Below are positions 46,618 to 56,125 of a stretch of DNA of 64,000 nt, piece after piece; the first letter of the stretch is position 1; every line of letters begins with the position of its first letter. The position numbers and the translations under genes were made by a program. The notes beneath the pieces are model-generated. The model was not told where the DNA came from, did not search any database, and saw nothing but the letters and a program-made list of their open reading frames with translations. The DNA comes from JBDROU01 sp043809745 [NCBI: bacterium] (GTDB taxonomy: Bacteria > Elusimicrobiota > JBDRMW01): positions 1-64,000 of the forward strand of contig JBDROU010000080.1 of the NCBI GenBank assembly GCA_043809745.1, read 5' to 3'.

Positions 46618-47709
46618 ATGAAAATATTAACAAAACACATCTTAAGGGAATTTATAAAACCTTTTATATTTAGTTTATTTTTATTTTCCGTAATTATACT
46701 GGTATCAGAACTATTTGAAAACCTCGATACATTTCTGTCAACACATACCTCATTTAATGTAATCCTTAAATACCTTCTGGCATATGCGCCCATCAGCTTT
46801 TTTGAGATTGTTCCTGTAGCCACATTACTGGCTGTATTATTTTCACTCAGCACCTTTGTTCAGCGCGGAGAGTTTACCGCGGTAAAATCAGCCGGCATAT
46901 ATCCGATACGCATACTGTTTCCGCTTCTGCTTACTGGCATATTGATCTCATTTCTTATTATGATCGGAAACGACACAATTACACCCAGAGCCGTTGAATT
47001 GGTTAATAAAATATATTACAAGGAAGTAAGAAATATTGCGGAATACAAAAATACGATCTGGGACAACCTAGTAATCAGAGGCCAGGACAACAAGGTCTTC
47101 TTTATCAACCGTTTCGATTACAACACAAAAAAGTTTACAAGAATAGTCATCAATACTTACCAAAATGACGATATACTTGCCAATCAGATAGACGCAGAAT
47201 CCATGGGCTGGGACAATGAAAATAGCAGATGGTATCTTCATAATGGAATTGAAAGGTTCTTTACCCAGAGCGGCAACGATATTGTTAAAGAGATTCCCTT
47301 TACAGACAAAATAATTGATTTAAAGGAACGTCCCATAGACTTTATACCAAGGATAAAAAAACTTGACGAGATGACATTTAATGAACTTAAAAAACTAATT
47401 ACGAAACTGAAAAAAATGGGACTGCCCTTCCGCAAAGAGTTAGTAGAACTTCACATGAAAATCTCATATCCGTTTTCAAATTTTATAATAATGTTGATAG
47501 GAATACCCTTTGCATTGTTGGTAAGAAAATCAGGAAGGATGCTCAATTTTGCTTTTGCTATAGCTATCGCTTTCTTTTACTGGGGATTACTTTCACTCGG
47601 CAGGAGCATGGGCGAATCAGGAATATTGAACCCTTTAATCGCCGCCTGGTTTTCAAATTTTATTATAGGAAGTATTGGAATCGTTGCTTTGTTCAAAAGC
47701 AAAATGTAG
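46618..47709 (+). CDS. lptG: LPS export permease LptF/LptG family, second copy
   Basis: A 363-residue partner of the previous gene with the same layout: MKILTKHILREFIKPFIFSL, VPVATLLAVLFSLSTFVQRGEFTAVKSAG and a C-terminal membrane bundle (FSNFIIMLIGIPFALLVRKSGRM). The two make the LptB2FG heterodimer. Which is F and which is G is assigned by order only. It converges with the M6 protease gene, with only four bases between stops. Confidence 0.9.
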   Translation: MKILTKHILREFIKPFIFSLFLFSVIILVSELFENLDTFLSTHTSFNVILKYLLAYAPISFFEIVPVATLLAVLFSLSTFVQRGEFTAVKSAGIYPIRILFPLLLTGILISFLIMIGNDTITPRAVELVNKIYYKEVRNIAEYKNTIWDNLVIRGQDNKVFFINRFDYNTKKFTRIVINTYQNDDILANQIDAESMGWDNENSRWYLHNGIERFFTQSGNDIVKEIPFTDKIIDLKERPIDFIPRIKKLDEMTFNELKKLITKLKKMGLPFRKELVELHMKISYPFSNFIIMLIGIPFALLVRKSGRMLNFAFAIAIAFFYWGLLSLGRSMGESGILNPLIAAWFSNFIIGSIGIVALFKSKM

Positions 47710-47713
47710 GCTT

Positions 47714-49384
47714 TTATCTAATTAAAGCCATCTTCCCGGTTTTAGTCTCATCATCAATGGAAACCCTATATAAATATAATCCCGGAGCTACATCATCACC
47801 GTTATCGTTCTTTCCATTCCAGAAATACTCATAAACCCAATTATAATTCTCTGATTTGGCGCTATTCAAGCTTATTGAATCTGAGGGTATCTTTCTTACA
47901 TTCTCTCCATTGATTGTAAAAATATCTAAAGTAATCTCTTGAGGCGGCTTCTTGAAAGCAAAATAAAAAGTTGTTGTGCCGTTCCTTGCGGGATTGGGAT
48001 AATTGTTAATTCTTAATATTGAAAATAACTGATCAGCAAGAAGTTTTGTTATTTCAGCTTGAATCTCCGTACCGCCTACACCTGAGATTGAAACTATGCT
48101 TATACCGCTGGCCTTTCCGTTATACGCTCTGGCAGATGGATATATCTGGTCGCTAAAAGTATTGCCGTTGCCGAAAACATCCCCCGCACTTCCATAATCT
48201 ATAGATGCATCAGTATTATCTTGTTCGATTAAATCAACCCTCCTGTGAAATGGATCATTATTTATATTATTTTCACTTATACTGCCGACATTGTCATCTA
48301 TATGCCATATAACTATACCGCTAGCAGGCAAAGAATTATCAAACTGCTCGGCCGTTGCTAAACGATATTCGACCAAAAAGAATTCATTGTCTGGATCTGT
48401 AGCGGTAGGGATCTCAATCTTAATGAAAGCATCACTCTGCTGCTGGCTGCCATTTACCATTGACTCAGCTGCTTTCAGCGAAATCGCCACACTTTCACCT
48501 GAAGTCGCTCTGGGATTAATTAACCCTAACTGTAATTTTGACCATGCATCAAAATGAGTTGGATTGCTGCCGGAAGGATTTCCTGAGTAAATCCCGTAAT
48601 CCATGATACTCCAAACACCTACGGAGCTTTTATTACTCCCATCGGTTCTATAAAGATCAGGCAACCCCAATTGATGCGCGTACTCATGGCAGATTATACC
48701 GAATGAATCCTGATTTTTACCGTCCTGCGTGCCGGTTTCAGGAACAAATGTGGCGTTTGTAATCGGCTTCAAATCAGCCGATATCCCTGTTATACCGCCT
48801 ACATATACTGACCATATGTCATCGGGAGAATTTCCTGAAACATCCGTCTCCTCACCGGCCCCGGCATGAAACACCATATAGTGATCGTAATCTCTGAAGT
48901 TATAATCAGAATTAGCAGCCTGTACAGAATCATTCAGAAGCAGCGCAAAATTGTTATCATCATAATTAGATCCGTAATAGCTCATATTATTGTTCAATAT
49001 GTACGATCCGTTAGTCCCAAGCCCTCCTGTAGTAACTGTTGCAGAAACGGATATTAAACCATAACTGTTTTCTTGATAATAAGCATTCATGCGATCCATA
49101 AATTCCTCTACAGTAGACTGAGTTGTAAGTGAGGAAAACCTACCATCCCCGGTAGTAGAACTTACATAATCCAGTTGAAATTCAACTCTGATTACTAAAA
49201 CGTTATAAACAACGGGCGTTCCAGTAGGACGGATTATACCTCTGATTGCAAGATATTGTTTATGTGTTACGCTGTTCACACCGCATTGTTTTATAAATCC
49301 TTTTTTGCCCTTAATCGGCGGAGCGGCAAATAGCAATTCAGCACATATTATTATTGCAAACGCCAAAACAATTTTTTTTTGCAT
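47714..49384 (-). CDS. Secreted M6-type metalloprotease with type A sorting-like C-terminal domain
   Basis: About 556 residues: signal peptide (MQKKIVLAFAIIICAELLFA), a propeptide-like start, and an M6 (immune inhibitor A-like) domain with the zinc motif CHEYAHQLGLPDLYR and downstream WSIMDYGIYSG. The last ~95 residues are YPNPARNGTTTFYFAF, then WNGKNDNGDDVAPGLYLYRV and KMALIR. This layout matches the T9SS type A / FlgD-like sorting fold (TIGR04183-like). It would be exported by Sec and then across the outer membrane, fitting the SprA- and PorV-like genes nearby. An in-frame GTG at 49396 is the other start. Confidence 0.82.
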   Translation of the reverse strand: MQKKIVLAFAIIICAELLFAAPPIKGKKGFIKQCGVNSVTHKQYLAIRGIIRPTGTPVVYNVLVIRVEFQLDYVSSTTGDGRFSSLTTQSTVEEFMDRMNAYYQENSYGLISVSATVTTGGLGTNGSYILNNNMSYYGSNYDDNNFALLLNDSVQAANSDYNFRDYDHYMVFHAGAGEETDVSGNSPDDIWSVYVGGITGISADLKPITNATFVPETGTQDGKNQDSFGIICHEYAHQLGLPDLYRTDGSNKSSVGVWSIMDYGIYSGNPSGSNPTHFDAWSKLQLGLINPRATSGESVAISLKAAESMVNGSQQQSDAFIKIEIPTATDPDNEFFLVEYRLATAEQFDNSLPASGIVIWHIDDNVGSISENNINNDPFHRRVDLIEQDNTDASIDYGSAGDVFGNGNTFSDQIYPSARAYNGKASGISIVSISGVGGTEIQAEITKLLADQLFSILRINNYPNPARNGTTTFYFAFKKPPQEITLDIFTINGENVRKIPSDSISLNSAKSENYNWVYEYFWNGKNDNGDDVAPGLYLYRVSIDDETKTGKMALIR

Positions 49385-49427
49385 AAAATTAAGCACTATT
49401 GAATGTAAACAGTGATTGGGAACTTAG

Positions 49428-49560
49428 CGAGACTGCTCAAAAACCCCTTCATATCATTCCCGAGTGATGTTCGGAAATCCACAATCGACGGAAATGGATC
49501 CCTGATTAAAACACTCAGGGATGACAAACTACAGAAAAACATGGTTTTTGAGCAATCTCT
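49428..49560. mobile_element. Small MITE-like element with 18-base terminal inverted repeats
   Basis: The ends CGAGACTGCTCAAAAACC (49428-49445) and GGTTTTTGAGCAATCTCT (49543-49560) are inverted repeats matching at 16 of 18 positions. The 97-base interior contains CATTCCCGAGTGATGTTCGG and CAGGGATGAC and no gene. Its size and ends suggest a non-autonomous transposable or dispersed repeat, placed between the M6 protease and PorV-like genes. A related end is at about 55070-55090. Confidence 0.55.
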
Positions 49561-49600
49561 CAACCGGAAGCTCAATCAAACTTAACAACGATATATGTGT

Positions 49601-50905
49601 CTAATAAGTAGTCGAACTAACCAATCTTGCTGTTTTATAACCTTCAGCAAGGAGCTTATCTGATGCTGGAAGTTTAACTGACTTGTTATTATCAGTCGTT
49701 CCTTTCCCTCCAAACCTGACGGCTATATTAAGCAGATTCTTTCTTGCGGGATTCTGTCCTGCGTATAATCCCAGCTCATCAGAATAATAAGTATACCCGA
49801 TCTTGAGCGCCAGCAATGAAACCTCAACACCAATTGTGGGATACCCTTGATTCAACCCAACACGGCCGGTTATAAACATAAATGGGTACTCAGCTCCGAA
49901 ATGTATCTTCTTATAAAATGTTTCGTCAAAGATTTTCTCTTTATCATCAAATATATCTCTTATATCAGCGGTAATCAGAAGCCTCTTATTAATCATGGGT
50001 ATAAAAGGGATATCCTGCGGCCTGTAAGCTAATCCTAGATTAACAGCTGGAGGTATAACGGCATCTCTTGCTAAACGAACCTCGTGATTATCGTTTTCTT
50101 CTCTATCATAGCTTATTTTTGTCCCGAACAAATCCGTTATCATCATACCGACTGTATATGCTCTTCCGATTGGATAAATTGCTCCAAGATCCATACCCCA
50201 TCCATCACCAGTTTGCATAATCGGATCAAACTCTTCAAGCTCAAGCACGGATCTTTGCACCTCGTTTATGTTGGCTCTGTTAAGATATTTTAAGTTGCAG
50301 CCAACAGCTAAATTCTCAACAGCAAAACTTTTTCCTTTCCAATAAGGCACATCAATTGTATCTAACTTGTAGGAAAGCGGAGATATCAATGCGACATCAA
50401 TATTTCCAAAAATGGAATATGTAGGCACAAGCACCCCGTTCCTTATCTGAAAATTACCTTTAAACTCGCCGAATAATCCCACACCCCAGGTAATTTTAGA
50501 AGGCTTGCTTAAATACACCATATTTGGTAATCCTATACCAAAGAAAGGACTTAGTTTGCTTATATCGTTAGATATCTTGTTTATTAACTCCGCCTGTTTC
50601 TCATTTGTTTGTTCATCGAACTTTTCTAATTCCGTCTCATTATCCTTATAAAACTCATAAAGATCCAAAAAGTCCTGCCCGATAGTTATAGGCATCTCAA
50701 AAACAGTCAGCAAACGCGATGTCCGTTGTGAAATACCTGCCGGATTATAAAAAGGAGCGTTTTGGTCATCAGCAACCGCCGTGAAAGCCCCGCCCATACC
50801 CAGAGGCCTTATGCCCCTGATAAAAACCTGATCCTCTTCCGCAAATAAAATACCGGCAGTAAAACAAATTAAAACTAATAAAACACTTTTTATTGAGAAC
50901 TTCAC
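49601..50905 (-). CDS. PorV/PorQ-like outer-membrane barrel
   Basis: A 434-residue protein with a signal peptide (~1-22) and the hallmark start IRGIRPLGMGGAFTAVADDQNAPFYNPAGIS (residues ~30-60), shared by PorV/PorQ and FadL-like barrels. Strand-rich segments such as VGCNLKYLNRANI and LKIGYTYYSDELG follow. In Bacteroidota PorV (LptO) shuttles T9SS cargo from the SprA channel to the cell-surface sortase. The start is GTG at 50905 with AAGGGAGG before it. It lies directly upstream of the M6 substrate candidate and downstream of a TPR lipoprotein. Confidence 0.75.
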   Translation of the reverse strand: MKFSIKSVLLVLICFTAGILFAEEDQVFIRGIRPLGMGGAFTAVADDQNAPFYNPAGISQRTSRLLTVFEMPITIGQDFLDLYEFYKDNETELEKFDEQTNEKQAELINKISNDISKLSPFFGIGLPNMVYLSKPSKITWGVGLFGEFKGNFQIRNGVLVPTYSIFGNIDVALISPLSYKLDTIDVPYWKGKSFAVENLAVGCNLKYLNRANINEVQRSVLELEEFDPIMQTGDGWGMDLGAIYPIGRAYTVGMMITDLFGTKISYDREENDNHEVRLARDAVIPPAVNLGLAYRPQDIPFIPMINKRLLITADIRDIFDDKEKIFDETFYKKIHFGAEYPFMFITGRVGLNQGYPTIGVEVSLLALKIGYTYYSDELGLYAGQNPARKNLLNIAVRFGGKGTTDNNKSVKLPASDKLLAEGYKTARLVSSTTY

Positions 50906-50926
50906 TTGGGCCTCCCTTATATAAAA

Positions 50927-51766
50927 TTATAATGCTAATATTTCAGCTTTTAATTGGTCAATACTCGGCTGTAAATCAGTCAGTAAATCATTTTTAAGTT
51001 CGGCTATAACCGAGTTTGACTTCAAATTTAGTTTTGTAATAGCTTTATCCAAATATAATATAGCTTCATTTATAGCAGCAGTTACATTGTCCACCCGGTT
51101 AATTAAGTCAGCTTTATTACTAGCGTCAACCACACTGCTTATTAATTGATACTCAAAATCATTATAAATTCTTACAGCGTCACCAGAATCACCAATAATC
51201 CCATTATTATTAAAATCTATTGCGTTGGCTACCGCATCTATTAAAACTACAAAGGCGCAATTAACCAAAACATCTACGTTATCCGAAGTTATCCTTCCAT
51301 GGGTACCTTCATTGATTATTCTGCGCAAATATACAACTATCTCCTGAGCTACTTGGATAATTGATTGAGCATTTACCGATGGCGGTAAGACGCTGTCATT
51401 AATCGAATGAGGGGTGGTTCCTGCTGCCGCATACAACATATTTGAGAAAGTTGGCGGTGAAGCAAGAGCTACATCATTCTGAATAAAGTTTGCAATAATT
51501 TCCCCTATGGGCAGGACCGAATTAAATTTAGCTTGAGACAATCCGTAAAGCGCATCAGCATTGTACGGGTCTTTCGCAATAATCTGGAGGTAATAGTTAA
51601 TAGCGCTGCTGTAATCTTTCTCCTGCAATGCTATCTCAGCATCATTCATCAAAGATTCAACGCTTGAGTTGCTTCCTGATTTATGAGCGAACTTAAAAAG
51701 ATTCGAATCTCTGCTGCATCCGACTATAAACAATGCGATTGACATAATTACAAAAACTTTTTTCAT
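50927..51766 (-). CDS. TPR-containing lipoprotein
   Basis: A 279-residue protein with a lipobox at Cys17 (LFIVGCSRD), so probably lipid-anchored. One or two TPRs follow at ~40-80 (LQEKDYSSAINYYLQIIAKDPYNADALYGL). Mostly helical segments follow, with NNGIIGDSGD near 190. It is made from a strong ribosome binding site (AGGAGG) and is followed 21 bases later by the PorV-like gene. TPR lipoproteins (such as SprE) are known partners in T9SS, but this one is smaller. It may serve as an outer-membrane accessory protein. Confidence 0.65.
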   Translation of the reverse strand: MKKVFVIMSIALFIVGCSRDSNLFKFAHKSGSNSSVESLMNDAEIALQEKDYSSAINYYLQIIAKDPYNADALYGLSQAKFNSVLPIGEIIANFIQNDVALASPPTFSNMLYAAAGTTPHSINDSVLPPSVNAQSIIQVAQEIVVYLRRIINEGTHGRITSDNVDVLVNCAFVVLIDAVANAIDFNNNGIIGDSGDAVRIYNDFEYQLISSVVDASNKADLINRVDNVTAAINEAILYLDKAITKLNLKSNSVIAELKNDLLTDLQPSIDQLKAEILAL

Positions 51767-51851
51767 TTTTTCCTCCTAAAAATATTTTTTATTGTCAAAA
51801 AACACTCATTAAGCAAAATCATACCAAAAGGCACCTAATCTGTCAACTAAA

Positions 51852-52556
51852 TTACCGCATAAAAAAGCATTGAAAGGAAACATTTACTGCAGTAGAAATC
51901 CCTTTGATCATATCCTTCCAATTAATTTTCTTGCCTTCATTCACTTTTCTAGGATTATAGGAAATCGGCATCTCTTTTAATGAGTATTTACTTCTCGCTA
52001 CTCTTACGCTTAATTCCGCTTCTATCTCAAACCCTCTTGAGCTTAAAGGAAAGGATTGAATTACCTCTCTCTTAAACAATTTGTAGCATGTATAGGCATC
52101 TGTGATCCGCTTAAAAGTTAATAATGAAATAGTTAAACTCATTAGCTTATTCCCGTAATAGAACTTCCTGTATATAATCGGGTTTTTCCGCATAAATCTC
52201 GAACCAAACACAATATCGCATTCATCAGATCTGATAGGTTTAATTAGCGTAAGCAGTTCATCAGGCGAGTATTCTAAATCGGCATCCTGAACAGCTATGA
52301 TGCCGCCCCTTGCATATTTGATACCGGTGCGAATAGCAGACCCCTTCCCCTGATTTTTTTCATGGCTATAAATTCTGATTAAAGGGGACTGCACACTCTT
52401 AAGCACCTCAACAGTGTTGTCTGTTGAACCGTCATTCACAATTATAATCTCTTTATCTGCATCTAAAGAAATTAATTGTGTTATTACTGACAGAACAGTT
52501 CTGTCTTCATTATAAACAGGAACTATTACGCTTAATAAATGATTTTTTTCATCCAT
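51852..52556 (-). CDS. Family 2 glycosyltransferase (DPM1-like)
   Basis: A 234-residue GT-A enzyme: VIVPVYNEDRTVLSVI (~10), IIVNDGSTDNTVEVL (~38), the DxD-like VQDADLEYSPDEL (~92) and FGSRFM (~114). There is no C-terminal membrane domain, so it resembles dolichyl/undecaprenyl-phosphate mannose synthases that move a sugar to a lipid carrier. It starts about ten bases after ahcY. The lipid and sugar are unknown. Confidence 0.85.
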   Translation of the reverse strand: MDEKNHLLSVIVPVYNEDRTVLSVITQLISLDADKEIIIVNDGSTDNTVEVLKSVQSPLIRIYSHEKNQGKGSAIRTGIKYARGGIIAVQDADLEYSPDELLTLIKPIRSDECDIVFGSRFMRKNPIIYRKFYYGNKLMSLTISLLTFKRITDAYTCYKLFKREVIQSFPLSSRGFEIEAELSVRVARSKYSLKEMPISYNPRKVNEGKKINWKDMIKGISTAVNVSFQCFFMR

Positions 52557-52566
52557 GCCTAAATCA

Positions 52567-53823
52567 TCAAGTCCCTTCCTGCCAGCTTGAAAGATATTTC
52601 TCTTGTTTGGGAGTCAGCTGATCTATCTCGATGCCCATAGATCTCAACTTCATAAGCGCTATGTGTTCATCTATATCCCTGGGTACCGGATAAACCTTAT
52701 TCTCAAGCTTCTTTGAATTCTGAACAATATACTTTGCTGACAACGCTTGATTTGCAAAACTCATATCCATTACGCTTGCAGGATGTCCTTCAGCCGCAGC
52801 AAGGTTTATCAGCCTGCCTTCGCCCAGCAGATACACCCTGTTATTATTTTTAAGCGTATATTCATTTACGAAAGGTTTTACAGATTTTACTTTTTTGCTG
52901 AGTGATTTCAAACCAGGTATATCAATCTCAACATTAAAATGGCCTGAATTAGCCACAATCGCGCCATCCTTCATTAAAAGGAAGTGCTGTCTGCTGATCA
53001 CATCAATATCACCTGTAACAGTGACAAAAATATCACCGACAATAGCAGCCTTTTTAATTGACATAACGCCAAAACCATCCATTGTTGCTTCCAGAGCCTT
53101 TAACGGATCCACCTCCGTTACTACTACTCTGGCGCCCATGCCCCTGGCTCTCATAGCCACACCTCTGCCGCACCATCCATATCCGCACACGACAAATGTT
53201 TTTCCGGCATAAAGTATATTTGTTGCTCTTAAAATACCATCAAGCGTTGATTGGCCAGTCCCGTACCGGTTATCAAAAAAATGCTTGGTTTGAGCATCAT
53301 TCACAGCAATTATCGGATATCCCAGAACTTTATCCCGTTCCATAGCCTTTAATCTGATAACACCCGTCGTTGTTTCTTCGCTGCCGCCAATAATGCGTTT
53401 TAATAAACCTCTGTGTTTTTTCAATATTTCGCTGACCAAATCAGCGCCGTCATCCATGGTAATATGCGGAGCTTGAGAGATTACCTGCTTAAGATGCTTA
53501 TAGTATGTTTTGTTGTCCTCGCCTTTAATTGCGAAAACTGATATGCCATAATCCTTAACCAAGGAAGCAGCAACATCATCCTGCGTGCTGAGCGGATTGG
53601 AAGCGCACAGATAAACATTAGCACCGCCGCGCTTCATCGCGATTGCGAGATTTGCCGTTTCACTGGTAACGTGCAAACAACACCCTACGGTTATATTATT
53701 CAGCGGTTTTTTCTTTTTAAACTCCTCTTTAAGCATATTCAACACAGGCATCTCCTTCGCTGCCCATTCAATACGCTGCTTGCCTTCACCGGCTTTTTTT
53801 AAATCTTTCACATCATAACGCAT
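52567..53823 (-). CDS. ahcY: S-adenosyl-L-homocysteine hydrolase
   Basis: A 418-residue NAD-dependent enzyme splitting SAH to adenosine and homocysteine. Motifs are [12 protein letters not shown] (~50), [16 protein letters not shown] (~145), [18 protein letters not shown] (~180), the NAD site [20 protein letters not shown] (~215) and [10 protein letters not shown] (~295). It is the shorter form without the insert seen in proteobacterial and eukaryotic enzymes. The ribosome binding site is AAAGGAGA. It follows metK and recycles the product of SAM-dependent methylation. Confidence 0.95.
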   Translation of the reverse strand: MRYDVKDLKKAGEGKQRIEWAAKEMPVLNMLKEEFKKKKPLNNITVGCCLHVTSETANLAIAMKRGGANVYLCASNPLSTQDDVAASLVKDYGISVFAIKGEDNKTYYKHLKQVISQAPHITMDDGADLVSEILKKHRGLLKRIIGGSEETTTGVIRLKAMERDKVLGYPIIAVNDAQTKHFFDNRYGTGQSTLDGILRATNILYAGKTFVVCGYGWCGRGVAMRARGMGARVVVTEVDPLKALEATMDGFGVMSIKKAAIVGDIFVTVTGDIDVISRQHFLLMKDGAIVANSGHFNVEIDIPGLKSLSKKVKSVKPFVNEYTLKNNNRVYLLGEGRLINLAAAEGHPASVMDMSFANQALSAKYIVQNSKKLENKVYPVPRDIDEHIALMKLRSMGIEIDQLTPKQEKYLSSWQEGT

Positions 53824-53875
53824 ATGTTCTCCTTTATATAAATCTTCTTTTTAATTTTTGAGTTTTGTCTCTGAA

Positions 53876-55048
53876 TTATATCCTTATTTTTTCCTTCTCT
53901 TTTATTATATCAACCTTATCCAGTTTTTCCCAGGTAAAGTCTGAGTCGCTTCTTCCGAAATGACCGTAAGAAGCGGTTTTCCGATAAATTGGTTTTTTTA
54001 GATCCAGCTCCTTGATTATAGATTGAGGTTTTAAATCAAAATGCCTTACTACCAGCTTGCTTATATTATCATCATCTATAACTCCCGTTCCCAAAGTATC
54101 CACCATTACTGATACAGGTTCAGCGACACCTATAGCATAAGCTATTTGCAGCATGCATTTTTGCGCGAGACCCGCTGCAACTATATTCTTAGCGATATAG
54201 CGCGCCATGTAAGCAGCTGAACGATCTACTTTTGTTGGATCCTTACCTGAAAAAGCCCCGCCGCCGTGAGGCGCCATACCTCCGTAAGTATCAACTATGA
54301 TTTTTCTTCCTGTCATGCCGGTATCAGATTGAGGCCCGCCGACAATAAATTTACCGGTTGGATTAATATGGAACTTTATGTTTTTATCCAAAAATTCCTT
54401 CGGTATTACAGGCTGTATTACCGCCTCGATTATTTCGTCTTTAGATTTCTTTGTGATCTTCATACCTGTATCATCAAGTATCTCATCCGTGTGCTGGGAA
54501 GATATAACTATAGTATCCACCTTGACAGGTTTCCCTTCGTTATAATGCACTGAAACCTGAGATTTTCCGTCCGGACCGAGATAACCCAATATATTCTTTT
54601 TTCTAACCTCGGCTAATCTAAGCGCTAGCTTGTGCGCGAGCATAATAGGCAATGGCATCAGCTCTTCTGTTTCATCGCAAGCATAGCCTATCATTAATCC
54701 CTGATCACCGGCGCCGCCCGTATCAACCCCTTGAGAAATATCCGGAGATTGCCTGCCAATGGCATTCAGCACCGCGCATGTTTCATAATTAAAACCGTAT
54801 TTAGAATGCGTATAACCTATATCCTTAATTACGTTCCTAACTAAATTGCTCGTATCTACGAAAGTGGATGTTGTTATCTCACCTCCGACAATAACCAATC
54901 CCATAGTTATAAATGTCTCACAAGCTACCCTTCCCTTCGGATCATTCCTTAAAACCTCATCCAGTACCGCGTCTGAAATCTGATCGCATACTTTATCCGG
55001 ATGTCCTTCTGTAACTGACTCCGACGAAAAGACGTATTCCTTTGTCAT
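53876..55048 (-). CDS. metK: S-adenosylmethionine synthetase
   Basis: A 390-residue enzyme making SAM from Met and ATP. Signatures are [20 protein letters not shown] (~6), [13 protein letters not shown] (~118) and the P-loop-like [19 protein letters not shown] (~260). Length is normal. The ribosome binding site is AAAGGGGTAG. Its partner ahcY begins 52 bases later, forming the methyl cycle. Confidence 0.97.
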   Translation of the reverse strand: MTKEYVFSSESVTEGHPDKVCDQISDAVLDEVLRNDPKGRVACETFITMGLVIVGGEITTSTFVDTSNLVRNVIKDIGYTHSKYGFNYETCAVLNAIGRQSPDISQGVDTGGAGDQGLMIGYACDETEELMPLPIMLAHKLALRLAEVRKKNILGYLGPDGKSQVSVHYNEGKPVKVDTIVISSQHTDEILDDTGMKITKKSKDEIIEAVIQPVIPKEFLDKNIKFHINPTGKFIVGGPQSDTGMTGRKIIVDTYGGMAPHGGGAFSGKDPTKVDRSAAYMARYIAKNIVAAGLAQKCMLQIAYAIGVAEPVSVMVDTLGTGVIDDDNISKLVVRHFDLKPQSIIKELDLKKPIYRKTASYGHFGRSDSDFTWEKLDKVDIIKEKEKIRI

Positions 55049-55069
55049 ATACTACCCCTTTCTTTATTG

Positions 55070-55090
55070 TGAGATCGCTCAAAAAGTCGA
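55070..55090. repeat. Repeat end resembling the MITE-like terminus, at a gene 3' end
   Basis: On the minus strand ACTTTTTGAGCGATCTC resembles the GGTTTTTGAGCAATCTC end of the 49.4-kb element. It supplies the TGA stop of the nucleotidyltransferase gene ending at 55079. It may be a one-ended remnant. It matches at about 14 of 17 positions, so chance remains possible. Confidence 0.35.
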
Positions 55091-56116
55091 TCTCTCTGTT
55101 ATTGTTGCTCCATCAAGAATGAAATTGCTTTCTTTGATATGAACATTACTCCCAACAATACTGTTATTTAATATATTTTTCTTCCCGATTAGAACATTAT
55201 CCCAAATTATGCAGTTAGTTGCAATCGTTTCTGGGCCTATTAAAGTATTATTCCCAATTACTGTGTATTCACCCACAATACTTTTTTCTCCTATCCTGCA
55301 CCCGCTTCCTATTAAACATGGAGCCTTTAACTTAGCACCCTTTTCAACTACTGTCCCTTTGTCTACCCATACACCGGATTTAATCTTCTTCCCGTGGAAA
55401 GCGACCTTCATACTGCCTTCCAGCATCTTCCATTGTCCTTTACGGTACTCATCCAAATTACCTATATCACACCAGTATGAATCTGTAACATATCCGAATA
55501 TCCTCTTCCCTCTATTAAGCAACTTCGGCCAAACTTGATGGCCAAAATCATAGAAACTGTTTTTGGGAATAAATTTAAATATTTCAGGTTCGAACACATA
55601 GACACCCGTATTGACTGTATTGGTGAAAACATCGCTCCAAAACGGTTTTTCTAAAAAATTTTTTATTCTGCTGCTTCTATCTATAACCGTAACCCCGTAT
55701 TCAAAACGGGCATCAATTTTCTTTAACACCATAGTTGCAAACGATTTCTTGGTTTTGTGAAAATTCAAGACCTTTCTTAAATCAATATCTGTAAGTCCGT
55801 CTCCGCTTAAAACAAAAAAAGTACCGCTAAAATATTTCTCCATTTTTTTTACCGCACCTGCTGTTCCCAAAAGATCTTTCTCATAAGAATAGATTATATT
55901 CATCGCAAAAGAAGAACCGTCGCCGAAATAGTCGGTTATCATCTTTGGATTTTCATTGACATTAATTATAACATCATTAATGCCGCATCTCTTCGAATTT
56001 TCTAAAGTATACTCAAGCACCGGCTTATTACCAATAGGAATCATTGGCTTAGGCACTGTATATGTGAGCGGGCGTAACCGAGTCCCTTGTCCTGCTGATA
56101 ATATAAAAGCTTTCAT
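55079..56116 (-). CDS. Sugar-phosphate nucleotidyltransferase, first copy
   Basis: A 345-residue protein with a GT-A-like nucleotidyltransferase domain (AGQGTRLRPLTYTVPKPM at ~7, SGDGLTDIDL at ~98, GVYVFEPEIF) and a C-terminal left-handed beta-helix of hexapeptide repeats (~245-345, such as LIGSGCRIGEKSIVGEYTVI). It is of the mannose-1-P guanylyltransferase / glucose-1-P thymidylyltransferase type; the sugar is uncertain. The C-terminus is trimmed by a repeat-like stop. It follows the phosphohexomutase gene by nine bases and has AAGGGAAT as its ribosome binding site. Confidence 0.88.
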   Translation of the reverse strand: MKAFILSAGQGTRLRPLTYTVPKPMIPIGNKPVLEYTLENSKRCGINDVIINVNENPKMITDYFGDGSSFAMNIIYSYEKDLLGTAGAVKKMEKYFSGTFFVLSGDGLTDIDLRKVLNFHKTKKSFATMVLKKIDARFEYGVTVIDRSSRIKNFLEKPFWSDVFTNTVNTGVYVFEPEIFKFIPKNSFYDFGHQVWPKLLNRGKRIFGYVTDSYWCDIGNLDEYRKGQWKMLEGSMKVAFHGKKIKSGVWVDKGTVVEKGAKLKAPCLIGSGCRIGEKSIVGEYTVIGNNTLIGPETIATNCIIWDNVLIGKKNILNNSIVGSNVHIKESNFILDGATITERSTF

Positions 56117-56125
56117 AATATTCCC

